A DNA stretch of 39,910 nucleotides, from the NCBI GenBank assembly GCA_017535925.1, contig JAFXTD010000023.1, positions 1-39,910 of the forward strand, given 5' to 3'. Made by a program: the position numbers and the translations under genes. Below are positions 9,052-15,971 of this stretch, piece by piece. The DNA comes from Selenomonadaceae bacterium. Lineage in GTDB: Bacteria; Bacillota; Negativicutes; Selenomonadales; Selenomonadaceae. The notes under the pieces were generated by a model. That model was not told where the DNA came from, did no database searches, and worked only from the letters and a program-made list of their open reading frames with translations. The stretch's first letter is position 1. Each line of letters starts with the position of its first letter.

Positions 9052-9831
9052 GGGGCTGTTGGTAAACTCAAGTAAAAGAAAAACACAAGCAATGATAAAA
9101 TGAATTTGAAAGTAGGTCATTACTTATGTCAAATTCATTTTACCACAAAGATTTAACGGACGCTCAATGAACGTCTTCAATGCCATCATGTGGATTCTCA
9201 AAAGTGGAGCGCGTTGGCGCGATTTACCCGCCCGTTACGGTAATTGGAACAGTATTTATCACAAGTTCCGAAAATGGTGCGCTGATAATGTTTTCGAGAA
9301 CCTCTTGCAAGCGTTGGCAGACGACACGGAAAAATATCTGCTCGTCCAAATTGATTCAACCTTCTGCAAGGTGCATCAGCACGCCGCCGGGACTCTCAAA
9401 AAACACGGTAATCAAGCAATAGGCGTGTCACGCGGCGGCAAGACCACCAAAATTCATGATCTTGTCACAGAAAATTTTCAACTTATCGGGCTGTTACTGA
9501 CCGGCGGACATATTCATGATTCAAAGTGTGCCGTTGAATAAAACTCAAAAACAAAAAGGTTCCGGGTGATAAAGCTTTTTGTTCGTCTCATATTCAGGAT
9601 TTTATCCAAGAGCAAGGCGGTATTGTTTGTATTCCGGACAAAAACAACTCGCGAGCAAAACATGATTTTGATAAAGAGCTTTACAAAGCTCGCAACGTCG
9701 TTGAACGTTTTTTCTTGCGGCTAAAGAATTGCCGACATATCGCCACCCGTTATGACAAATTGGCTCTTTGCTTTCGCAATTTTATTTTGCTTGCTACCCT
9801 TATGCTTCAAGTCTAGACTTTACCAACACTC
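9052..9831 (+). mobile_element. Degenerate IS5-type insertion sequence
   Basis: The left terminus reads GGCTGTTGGTAAACTC (9054 onward). The right terminus, read in reverse, is GAGTGTTGGTAAAGTCT (9815-9831), giving imperfect terminal inverted repeats. The interior holds one broken DDE transposase. A miniature element with the same termini begins only a few bases to the right at 9835. I could not define a target-site duplication. Confidence 0.75.
9126..9816 (+). pseudogene. IS5-family transposase, disrupted
   Basis: The frame at 9126 (MSNSFYHKDLTDAQ) matches the usual N-terminus of IS5-type transposases but hits TGA where a tryptophan is expected, and the following text NVFNAIMWILKSGARWRDLP is in another frame, so roughly the usual 25-30 linking residues are missing. 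The central part (9167-9541) has the first catalytic aspartate in VQIDSTF and the second in GGHIHDS. It stops at 9539-9541. The third acidic residue is in a different frame (9538-9816): KAFCSSHIQDFI, then RNVVERFFLRLKNCRHIATRYDK. Frame 1 has a TGA at 9535-9537, immediately before the join, so simple programmed -1 slippage looks unlikely and small deletions are more likely. Probably inactive in cis. Confidence 0.8.
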
Positions 9832-9834
9832 TCT

Positions 9835-10050
9835 AGGGGCTGTTGGTAAATTAAATCGACGGCTCCGATTGAGCGTTTCAATGACTTTTGTTTATTGAAT
9901 CTACTTTTTCTTTGTCGGCGTCAAAGAAAAAGTAGCAAAAAGAAAGACGCTTAAACCGGCGGATGAACATCCTGTTCATATCGCCGGCGGCCGTCATCCG
10001 TGACGGCCGGGCACTCGCCAACCGCTGCTTTCAATTTACCAACAACCCCT
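9835..10050 (-). mobile_element. Hairpin-rich miniature element, copy B
   Basis: This is copy A inverted. The terminal repeats AGGGGCTGTTGGTAAATT (9835-9852) and its near-perfect complement (10033-10050) match at 17 of 18 positions. The same three stems are present in reverse order: 9901-9935 (CTACTTTTTCTTTG with its complement), 9963-9979 (ATGAACA/TGTTCAT) and 9989-10008 (GGCCGTCA/TGACGGCC). Stem sequences differ from copy A but stay paired. It abuts the IS5-type remnant. No ORF of interest lies inside. Confidence 0.8.
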
Positions 10051-10060
10051 AATTAAACAT

Positions 10061-10083
10061 TCCCAATTTCCAATTCCAAATTG
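10061..10083 (+). repeat. Heptamer array (TCCCAAT/TTCCAAT type)
   Basis: About three 7-base units (TCCCAAT, TTCCAAT, TCCAAAT) follow the right end of miniature element B and precede the promoter of the next gene. Confidence 0.65.
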
Positions 10084-10114
10084 AAAAAAATCCCTGCCGC
10101 AAATTTTTTCTGTG

Positions 10115-10123
10115 TGATATAAT
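10115..10123 (+). promoter_or_regulatory. Extended -10 promoter
   Basis: TGATATAAT is a perfect extended -10 element 20 bases before the ATG at 10143. No good -35 hexamer is seen, which is usual for extended -10 promoters. It would drive the DUF3298-like gene and the small peptide gene. Confidence 0.6.
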
Positions 10124-10142
10124 CTGCGCGGAGGTGATTTTT

Positions 10143-10775
10143 ATGCGGAAGATTTTTTTGACGTTGCTCGTCGCGCTGATTGTGGGCGTTCAAAATTTTT
10201 GCGGCGCGGTGACGATTGAAACTGCAAACTTCAACGGCAACGAGAAAATTGTTTATCCTGTGGTGCACGCGGCGGACGCAGAAATCGAAAACAAAATCAA
10301 TCGCAAAATCCGGGAGGAACTTGTAAGTTTTATCAAAGGAAATCAATACGCCGTGCAATATCACAATCAAAAAATTCTCGACGCTCGCATGAATTACGAA
10401 GTCACTTGCAACGAGGCGGGCAACACCGTGATTTTGAGTATCGTCTTCACGGAAAGTCGTTATGTCGAAGGCGCGGCGCATCCTGCGACTTGGAAACGTG
10501 CGCTGAATATCAACACCTCGTCGGGAAATCGGATGAGCTTGGATTATTTGACTGACATCGGCGGCGGCAATCCTCAATTTTCTCTTGAAAATGTTTCGCG
10601 CAAACTTCGGGAGCATTGCGAGCGCGAAAAAATTTATCTTTTCGACGACGCGCTTCCGCTGAAAAAATTGCCCGAAAATTTTTATTGGGATGAAAATCTT
10701 CACGTACATTTGATTTTCCAACATTACGAGGTTGCGCCCTACGCGGCGGGCATTATCGATGTTGACATGAATTAG
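10143..10775 (+). CDS. Exported DUF3298-like protein
   Basis: A 210-residue protein with an N-terminal signal segment (MRKIFLTLLVALIVGV) and a mature part that resembles the DUF4163/DUF3298 pair of RsiV and PdaC-like proteins: IVYPVVHAADAEIENKIN near the start, an EVTCNEAGNTVILSIVFTE strand, and the characteristic C-terminal FQHYEVAPYAAGI. Family members are extracytoplasmic, some sensing or binding lysozyme, others deacetylating peptidoglycan; no deacetylase domain is present here. The ATG at 10143 follows GGAGGTG; an in-frame upstream ATT/ATG alternative overlaps that site. The gene lies 12 bases upstream of a cysteine-rich peptide gene and shares its promoter, so the two products may act together outside the cytoplasmic membrane (inference). 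Confidence 0.75.
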   Translation: MRKIFLTLLVALIVGVQNFCGAVTIETANFNGNEKIVYPVVHAADAEIENKINRKIREELVSFIKGNQYAVQYHNQKILDARMNYEVTCNEAGNTVILSIVFTESRYVEGAAHPATWKRALNINTSSGNRMSLDYLTDIGGGNPQFSLENVSRKLREHCEREKIYLFDDALPLKKLPENFYWDENLHVHLIFQHYEVAPYAAGIIDVDMN

Positions 10776-10787
10776 GAGGTTGACAAC

Positions 10788-10973
10788 ATGAAAAAATTTT
10801 TAATCGGAGCGTTGGCGGCGGTCATGCTCATGAGTTTCGGCGCGTTCACCGAAGCCACTCAACTTGACACGGAAAATATTTGCTGCAGAGGCTATTGCTA
10901 TCAAAATTGCGACAACGACACCGGCAACGGCGGCGAATACTGCGGGCGTTACGGTTGCGGGCAAGGCAGATAA
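10788..10973 (+). CDS. Small secreted six-cysteine peptide
   Basis: A 61-residue protein with a clear signal peptide (MKKFLIGALAAVMLMSFGAF, cleavage probably near EATQ). The predicted mature part of about 37 residues has six cysteines spaced CC-x3-C-x3-C-x10-C-x4-C, rich in glycine and tyrosine, and ends GCGQGR. This looks like a disulfide-bonded miniprotein. I do not recognise a family. AGGAGG precedes the ATG at good spacing, only 12 bases after the DUF3298-like gene, so the two are an operon. It ends two bases from the end of the convergent DUF6056 gene. It could be a bacteriocin, a toxin or a structural peptide; function unknown. Confidence 0.75.
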   Translation: MKKFLIGALAAVMLMSFGAFTEATQLDTENICCRGYCYQNCDNDTGNGGEYCGRYGCGQGR

Positions 10974-10974
10974 T

Positions 10975-12366
10975 TTATTCCTTCTTAGTCGTCACGATTT
11001 TTTTCAAGCCGTAACAGCGGCAGAAAATTATGTTGCGGTTGTTGGAATCGTAAGACTTCAAATCGCCGCCCAACAAAAGCGTGAGCTTATCCCAAGTGCG
11101 CGAGCCCAAAAATCTTTCAGACCAAGCGGGCAACTCAATCGGCGGGACAACAATCAAGTCGTCGTTCTTGTGAGCGGCGACATTTTTTATTCGAGCCTCA
11201 ATCTGATTGTGGAAACCGTATTCGACGTAAAGGCAGCCCGCCAAACTCATCAACCAGACGATTGAAAAAACAGCAACGATTTTTACGTGACGAGTGAAAA
11301 ATTTTTCGACGAGCGGCAAAATTTCTTTCAGCGCGGCGAGCGAGGCGACCAACAAAAATATCGTCGAAGGGAAACCTGCACGTTCGGGGAACATCGGCGC
11401 GAACATCATGACTGCCAAACTCAAAACCGACGCCGCCGCGAACGTCAAAATAAATTTCGTGGCTTCGGGCGAAGTTTTTGCTTTGACGAAATAAAAAATT
11501 ATCGGCACGAACAAAATCGCTTCACGCAGGAAGACCGGCAAGAATCCGTTAAAAAAATTCGTGTACAACATTTGAACTTTGGAGCCCGGCAAGTGGTCGC
11601 TTATCAAATCGGCGCGGTGCAAATTTCCCGGCGCGAGGATTAAAATCGCGAAGCCGACCAGCAAAAATATAAAAGCGATATTCATCCACGGCTGAAGATT
11701 TTTTTCTCTGTGGAAGTGGAGGAGGAACATGAACGTTATAAAAATCGTGACTGCCGCGCCCGGTTCAATCGACCAGCCCGCAAGAAATGCAATTAGGAAT
11801 GTGCAATGCGGAATGCGCAATGATTTTTCAGGATTACGATAGGCTTCGGCGAACGGCAGCAGGAATAAAATTATCAGCGTGGACATCCAAAGATAGTTGC
11901 AAGTGCCCGTCAGCCAAACCGTCGTGATTATCTGCGACGGCGCGCAAAAATAAATTCCCGCCAAAATCAACAGCAGATAACTTTTTTTCATTTCGCGCAG
12001 CGGCAAGCCCGTCCCGATTTTGAACAAGAGCAACACCAACGCCGCGAACACAAAGACATTTGCAACGTCGAAGAAAATTTTTTCATGGCACACGAAAAAC
12101 TGAACAAAGGTATGCGCAATCGTTCGCCCGCCCCAAGAAAAATAATGTTGCCACTGCGAAATTAAAATGTCGGAAAAACTTTCGACGGGTTGCAGGCGAT
12201 TCGGGTCAATGCCGTTGAGTAAATTTCCCTTGCCCGCGCCGTCCCAAATGAATTTGTAGGAATAATCGTCGGCGACGAGCGGCGTTAATAAATTGCGCAA
12301 AAAAAATATCGCCAAGTACGCGGCGAAAATCATTTGCCAAGAGAGGCTTTCAAAAAAATTTTTCAT
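10975..12366 (-). CDS. DUF6056-like multi-span membrane protein
   Basis: The 463-residue protein has about ten to twelve hydrophobic segments. The N-terminal loop PLVADDYSY and the later HYFSWGGRTIAH are typical of DUF6056 and related GT-C-like membrane proteins, in which an acidic pair in the first outer loop binds a lipid-linked sugar. A transferase role in surface glycan or glycoprotein assembly is an inference. AAGGAGGT precedes the ATG. It is the last gene of the minus-strand run that follows flagellin. A heptamer array at 11789-11823 is read in frame as part of the protein (about residues 182-193, SLRIPHCTFLIA), where it forms one edge of a hydrophobic segment. Confidence 0.8.
   Translation of the reverse strand: MKNFFESLSWQMIFAAYLAIFFLRNLLTPLVADDYSYKFIWDGAGKGNLLNGIDPNRLQPVESFSDILISQWQHYFSWGGRTIAHTFVQFFVCHEKIFFDVANVFVFAALVLLLFKIGTGLPLREMKKSYLLLILAGIYFCAPSQIITTVWLTGTCNYLWMSTLIILFLLPFAEAYRNPEKSLRIPHCTFLIAFLAGWSIEPGAAVTIFITFMFLLHFHREKNLQPWMNIAFIFLLVGFAILILAPGNLHRADLISDHLPGSKVQMLYTNFFNGFLPVFLREAILFVPIIFYFVKAKTSPEATKFILTFAAASVLSLAVMMFAPMFPERAGFPSTIFLLVASLAALKEILPLVEKFFTRHVKIVAVFSIVWLMSLAGCLYVEYGFHNQIEARIKNVAAHKNDDLIVVPPIELPAWSERFLGSRTWDKLTLLLGGDLKSYDSNNRNIIFCRCYGLKKIVTTKKE
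11789..11823 (-). repeat. Heptamer array inside the DUF6056 gene
   Basis: Five 7-base units (GCAATTA, GGAATGT, GCAATGC, GGAATGC, GCAATGA on the plus strand) occur in frame within the coding region. Total length is close to 35 bases, and the frame is kept across it. Confidence 0.75.
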
Positions 12367-12395
12367 GCGTCAACCTCCTTTGCATTACAGAAATT

Positions 12396-13357
12396 TTACA
12401 AAGTGTTCAAATCCTGTTCGAGGACGCCGATTTGATGATTCAAATCCTTGGCGGCGCGGCTTTTAAGTTGCCAATCCTCGTAAAGCCGAAAATCAATCAG
12501 AAACTCTTTAAACATGTTTAAGTTAAACTTAATCGTGTCGGAGTGAACTTCGGAAAAAATTTCGTTCAAAAATTTTTCGGCGCAAGTGACTTCGGCAATG
12601 TATTTGTCGAGGCAAGCGTTTTTTTCTTGCGGAGGAAGCGCGTTGAATTTTTTCGCGACTTCATGAACTTTCAAGACCGTTTGCTTGATTTGAGCCTTCT
12701 TGTCGTCCGTCTGACCTTGCGGAGAACGTCGGCGAAGTTCTGATTTAAATGTCGGGGAAAGTTCCAATTCGACGACCGAAAAATTTTGTTCCAAGTCAAA
12801 AGTTTGTGCGGCGTTCGTCCAAAAATCGGGAAGCGAGAATTTCGGCGCAGCGAAGAAAACTTTTCCGTAATCTTTTGGCGCAAGCAAAACTTCAATCGGC
12901 GGGAGCGTTTGCTCTGAAAAAATCACCGAACCGAATTTGTTTTCCGGAATGATATACCCCCCCCGTTTACCTCAGCAAAGATAAAATTGACGCTTGAAAA
13001 TTTTCCGACGGGACGAACGGGCGCGTAGTACCAGAGAAAATTTTTTGCATTGAACTTCGGCAGGGTGAATGCAAGAGTATCGTCGAGCGGCGACCACTGT
13101 CCGAAATGCAGGACGTCATGTTTTTGCGGCTTGCGCATGAGTTCGGCGACGAGCCGCAGATAAATTATAGAGTTCAGCGCACCGCCTGCCGTTTTGTCGA
13201 AGAGCTTATGCAAATTGCTGTTCACTTCGTTGACGAGATTAATTTGTAACATGTCGCTTTGATTCGCTGCAATGTTCCCGAATTCGACGAGACTGCGCGG
13301 TTGATTGGAGACGTCGTGAAGAATGATTTCGCCGTTGTTGAAAGTAAAGTAGCTCAT
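12396..13357 (-). CDS. Unknown protein, frame split by a G8 tract (possible phase-variable gene)
   Basis: Two frames belong together. The first (start 13357) encodes 144 residues beginning MSYFTFNNGEIILHD and runs to FAEVNGGG before leaving frame. The second, down to 12396, would continue YIIPENKFGSVIFSEQ and carries about 180 more residues ending in a helical, charged region. They meet at eight G (plus-strand C at 12957-12964). Six or nine G would give one protein of about 320 residues; eight gives early termination. I do not recognise the family. The start overlaps the end of the glycosyltransferase gene by four bases (ATGA type), so the two are translationally coupled. Poly-G tracts in coding regions of surface-modification genes are classic contingency switches in other bacteria. 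A sequencing error in the homopolymer is the main alternative. Confidence 0.65.
12957..12964 (-). repeat. Poly-G homopolymer tract (G8 on the coding strand)
   Basis: Eight consecutive C on the plus strand, read as GGGGGGGG in the gene. It is the longest G or C run I noticed in the window and lies exactly where the reading frame changes. Confidence 0.85.
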
Positions 13358-14478
13358 TGCGTTTCGCCTCCGTAAAGCAGATAGTACAGCCTCGCGACGA
13401 TGTGTTCGGCGTCAAAATTTCGGCGGGCATATTCGACGGCATTTTTTCCGCCCACAAGGATCAAATCGTTATCAAGGCAGACTTTGCGGAAAATATTTGC
13501 AAGCGCGTCGACGTTGCCAATCGGAAAAACTCTGCCGCATTTGTTGTCGTCTGTTGCCTCGTAAGCCGCGTCTATTGACGAAAAAATCATGAAGTCACCC
13601 GCGAAGAGAGCTTCTGCCGTGACATTTGGTGTGCCGCCCTCGAAAGTCGACGTCAGGCAAAAAATTTTTGCACGCTTGTACTCTTCGGCAAGAGCGGCTT
13701 TGTCTTCAATCAGTCCGGTAAATGTCACACGTTCGCGCAGGTCGGGATATCTGGAAAAATAATTTTCAATCCACGGATTAAATGTTTCATGTACTTCGCC
13801 AACAAGTCGAATGCTCCAATCGGGCAAATCGTCAGCAACTTTGGCGAATGCCTCAAGCAAATCTTGATTGCGCTTTTGGTCAGTGCCGAGCCGCCCGACA
13901 GTCAAAATAATATTTTCCTTTTGCGCGAAAAGGTTGTTGAAAGAAATTTGCGAGAAGTTATACCAGCCGTTGCGAATCAGCTCGATAGGTACGCCCCACT
14001 TCGCCGAAAGATATTTTTGCACGGCACGACAACTCGCCGCCACCACATCGCAGGATTGAATAAATTTTTTGTAATCGGAATTATTGTGCGGGAAATTGCT
14101 TGCCCAGCCGCTGTTCATGTCCGTTGCAAGATAAATTTTGCCGTCCGGGCGAACTCGTTTGTAATATTCAATGCATGGAAAATATTCCTGATAGGGACCG
14201 TAAAGAATAAACAAATCCATTTCGGCGGCGTGCGCGTTAATGTATTCAATCCGCCCCTTCAGCGAATCTTCCGGCAAGAAATCCATTTCAAGCCCGCGAA
14301 CATACTTCTCAAGGTAAGGAAATGTTTCATGCTCATTTACTGCGCCAACCATTACCGAACGGAAGCCGTGATTTTTGTAAAGCAGATAGGGAATAATGCC
14401 GCAGTCCTTCGTAAGTTGTTGATTGCCCCAAGAACCGAGCGGATGTATCGAAAATGCGCCGCGTTTGTCGTTTTGCAT
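13354..14478 (-). CDS. GT4-type glycosyltransferase
   Basis: The protein of about 374 residues has the retaining GT-B layout. The C-terminal half carries ILTVGRLGTDQKRNQDLLEAF, then TFTGLIEDKAALAEEY and FCLTSTFEGGTPNVTAEAL, the usual donor-binding E(x)7E-type region of family 4 enzymes, which transfer sugars from nucleotide-sugar donors. I prefer the ATG at 14478 (MQNDKRG), eight bases after GAGG; GTG/ATG codons at 14487 and 14484 sit too close to that site. It lies between ubiD and the poly-G gene on the same strand and overlaps the latter by four bases. With flagellin two genes upstream, modification of flagellin or another surface glycan is plausible but not shown. Confidence 0.85.
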   Translation of the reverse strand: MQNDKRGAFSIHPLGSWGNQQLTKDCGIIPYLLYKNHGFRSVMVGAVNEHETFPYLEKYVRGLEMDFLPEDSLKGRIEYINAHAAEMDLFILYGPYQEYFPCIEYYKRVRPDGKIYLATDMNSGWASNFPHNNSDYKKFIQSCDVVAASCRAVQKYLSAKWGVPIELIRNGWYNFSQISFNNLFAQKENIILTVGRLGTDQKRNQDLLEAFAKVADDLPDWSIRLVGEVHETFNPWIENYFSRYPDLRERVTFTGLIEDKAALAEEYKRAKIFCLTSTFEGGTPNVTAEALFAGDFMIFSSIDAAYEATDDNKCGRVFPIGNVDALANIFRKVCLDNDLILVGGKNAVEYARRNFDAEHIVARLYYLLYGGETQ

Positions 14479-14500
14479 AAGCATCACCTCAAAAAAATTT

Positions 14501-15958
14501 TCAATCCAACTCCAATGAACTCCAAATGTTATCGACGCGGGCTTTGACTTCGGAAGTCATTTCGATTTCGTCAGGCCATTCGCGTGCGTGACCTTCTTCC
14601 GCCCAAGTTTTTGTTGCGTCAATGCCGAGCTTCGCGCCCCATTTTGCATACGGCGAGGAATGGTCGAGCACGTCAAGCGGTCCGTGAACAATTTCCAAAT
14701 CGTGTTCGGCGTCAATGTTGTTAAAGACGCGCCACGCCACCTCGCTCAAGTCTTGAACATTTACATGCGAATCGACGACGATAATCATCTTGACGTTCAT
14801 CATTTGCCCGAGCCCCCAAAGCGCGTGCATGACTTTCCTCGCGTGCATGGGGAATTGTTTTTTTATCGAGACGATAACGCAATCGTGAAAGACACCTTCG
14901 AGCGGCATGTTGATATCGATAATTTCGGGCAAGAGTTGTTGCAGGAGCGGCAGGAAAATTCTTTCGGTCGCCTTCGCCATGTAGCAATCTTCCATCGGCG
15001 GCTTGCCCACGACGGTCGCGAAGTAAATCGGATTTTTGCGGTGAGTAATGCAAGTGACGTGAAAGACGGGATAATCGTCCGCCAAAGAATAATAGCCGGT
15101 GTGGTCGCCGAAAGGTCCTTCGCGGCGGAGTTCGTCGGTCGAGACGTAGCCTTCCAAAATAATTTCTGCAGTCGCGGGAACTTCCAAATCGACGGTTTTG
15201 CATTTTGTCAGCTCAACGGATTTTTTCCTCAAGAAGCCCGCGAAAACCATTTCGTCCACGTCACGCGGCAGAGGAGCGGTCGCGGCATAAGTTACGACGG
15301 GGTCTGTGCCGATAGCAACAGCCGCCTCGATTTTGTTTGAGCCGAGAGTTTTTGCGTCACGAAAATTTTCTGCGCCGTTCTTATGAATGTGCCAATGCAT
15401 GCCCGTCGTCCGAGCGTCATATTTCTGCAAACGATACATGCCGACGTTGCGCTTGCCGGTCGCGGGATTTTTCGTGAAGACAAGCGGCAACGTTATGAAA
15501 GCTCCGCCGTCTTTCGGCCAGCATTTTAAAATCGGAATTTTATCTAGCGAGGGATTGACTTCGACGACTTCTTGACACGGCGCGTTCTTGACGTATTTTG
15601 GAAAATTAATTGCCTTGTGCGCAGTCGAGACGATTGAAAAAATATTTGAGCGGTTCTTGAAGGAAAGATAAGGCAACTTCATAATTTCGCGAATATCATC
15701 CGCCGCGTCGTCCAATTTCTCAACGCCCAATGCCAAAGCCATGCGCTCGTAACTTCCGAAGGCGTTCATCAAAACGGGCATATCGTAGCCGCGAACATTT
15801 TCAAACAGCAAGGCGACGTTGCGGCTGTCTTTGAACTTGGAAACGCGGTCGGTTATTTCGGTTATCTCAAGCTCGGCGTCGACGGGAATTTTTATTCGCT
15901 TGAGCAAATTTTTTTTCTCCAACACTTCAATGAATTCGCGCAAATCTTTATAAGCCAA
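14501..15958 (-). CDS. ubiD: UbiD-family decarboxylase
   Basis: UbiD-family enzymes use prenylated FMN to decarboxylate (or carboxylate) aromatic and alpha,beta-unsaturated acids. The 485-residue protein is full length: LAYKDLREFIEVLEKK at the N-terminus, NVGMYRLQKYD and GMHWHIHKNG in the prFMN-binding region, and DELRREGPFGDHTGYY with the catalytic glutamates. The start is the TTG at 15958, seven bases after GGAG; the longer frame to 16051 would overlap flagellin. Only 13 bases separate it from the flagellin stop, so it is probably co-transcribed, an odd pairing. No UbiX prenyltransferase gene is in the window. The substrate is unknown. Confidence 0.92.
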   Translation of the reverse strand: MAYKDLREFIEVLEKKNLLKRIKIPVDAELEITEITDRVSKFKDSRNVALLFENVRGYDMPVLMNAFGSYERMALALGVEKLDDAADDIREIMKLPYLSFKNRSNIFSIVSTAHKAINFPKYVKNAPCQEVVEVNPSLDKIPILKCWPKDGGAFITLPLVFTKNPATGKRNVGMYRLQKYDARTTGMHWHIHKNGAENFRDAKTLGSNKIEAAVAIGTDPVVTYAATAPLPRDVDEMVFAGFLRKKSVELTKCKTVDLEVPATAEIILEGYVSTDELRREGPFGDHTGYYSLADDYPVFHVTCITHRKNPIYFATVVGKPPMEDCYMAKATERIFLPLLQQLLPEIIDINMPLEGVFHDCVIVSIKKQFPMHARKVMHALWGLGQMMNVKMIIVVDSHVNVQDLSEVAWRVFNNIDAEHDLEIVHGPLDVLDHSSPYAKWGAKLGIDATKTWAEEGHAREWPDEIEMTSEVKARVDNIWSSLELD

Positions 15959-15971
15959 AGCTTCATCTCCT

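Noticed and set aside
9535-9541. Programmed -1 frameshift in the IS5-type transposase
   Set aside because: A TGA lies directly upstream in the second frame, there is no slippery heptamer, and the N-terminus is broken too, so decay is likelier.
13789-14547. A 252-residue plus-strand frame over the glycosyltransferase gene
   Set aside because: Antisense to the GT4 gene, no site or family. Similar shadows opposite ispG, ubiD and thiolase were dropped too.
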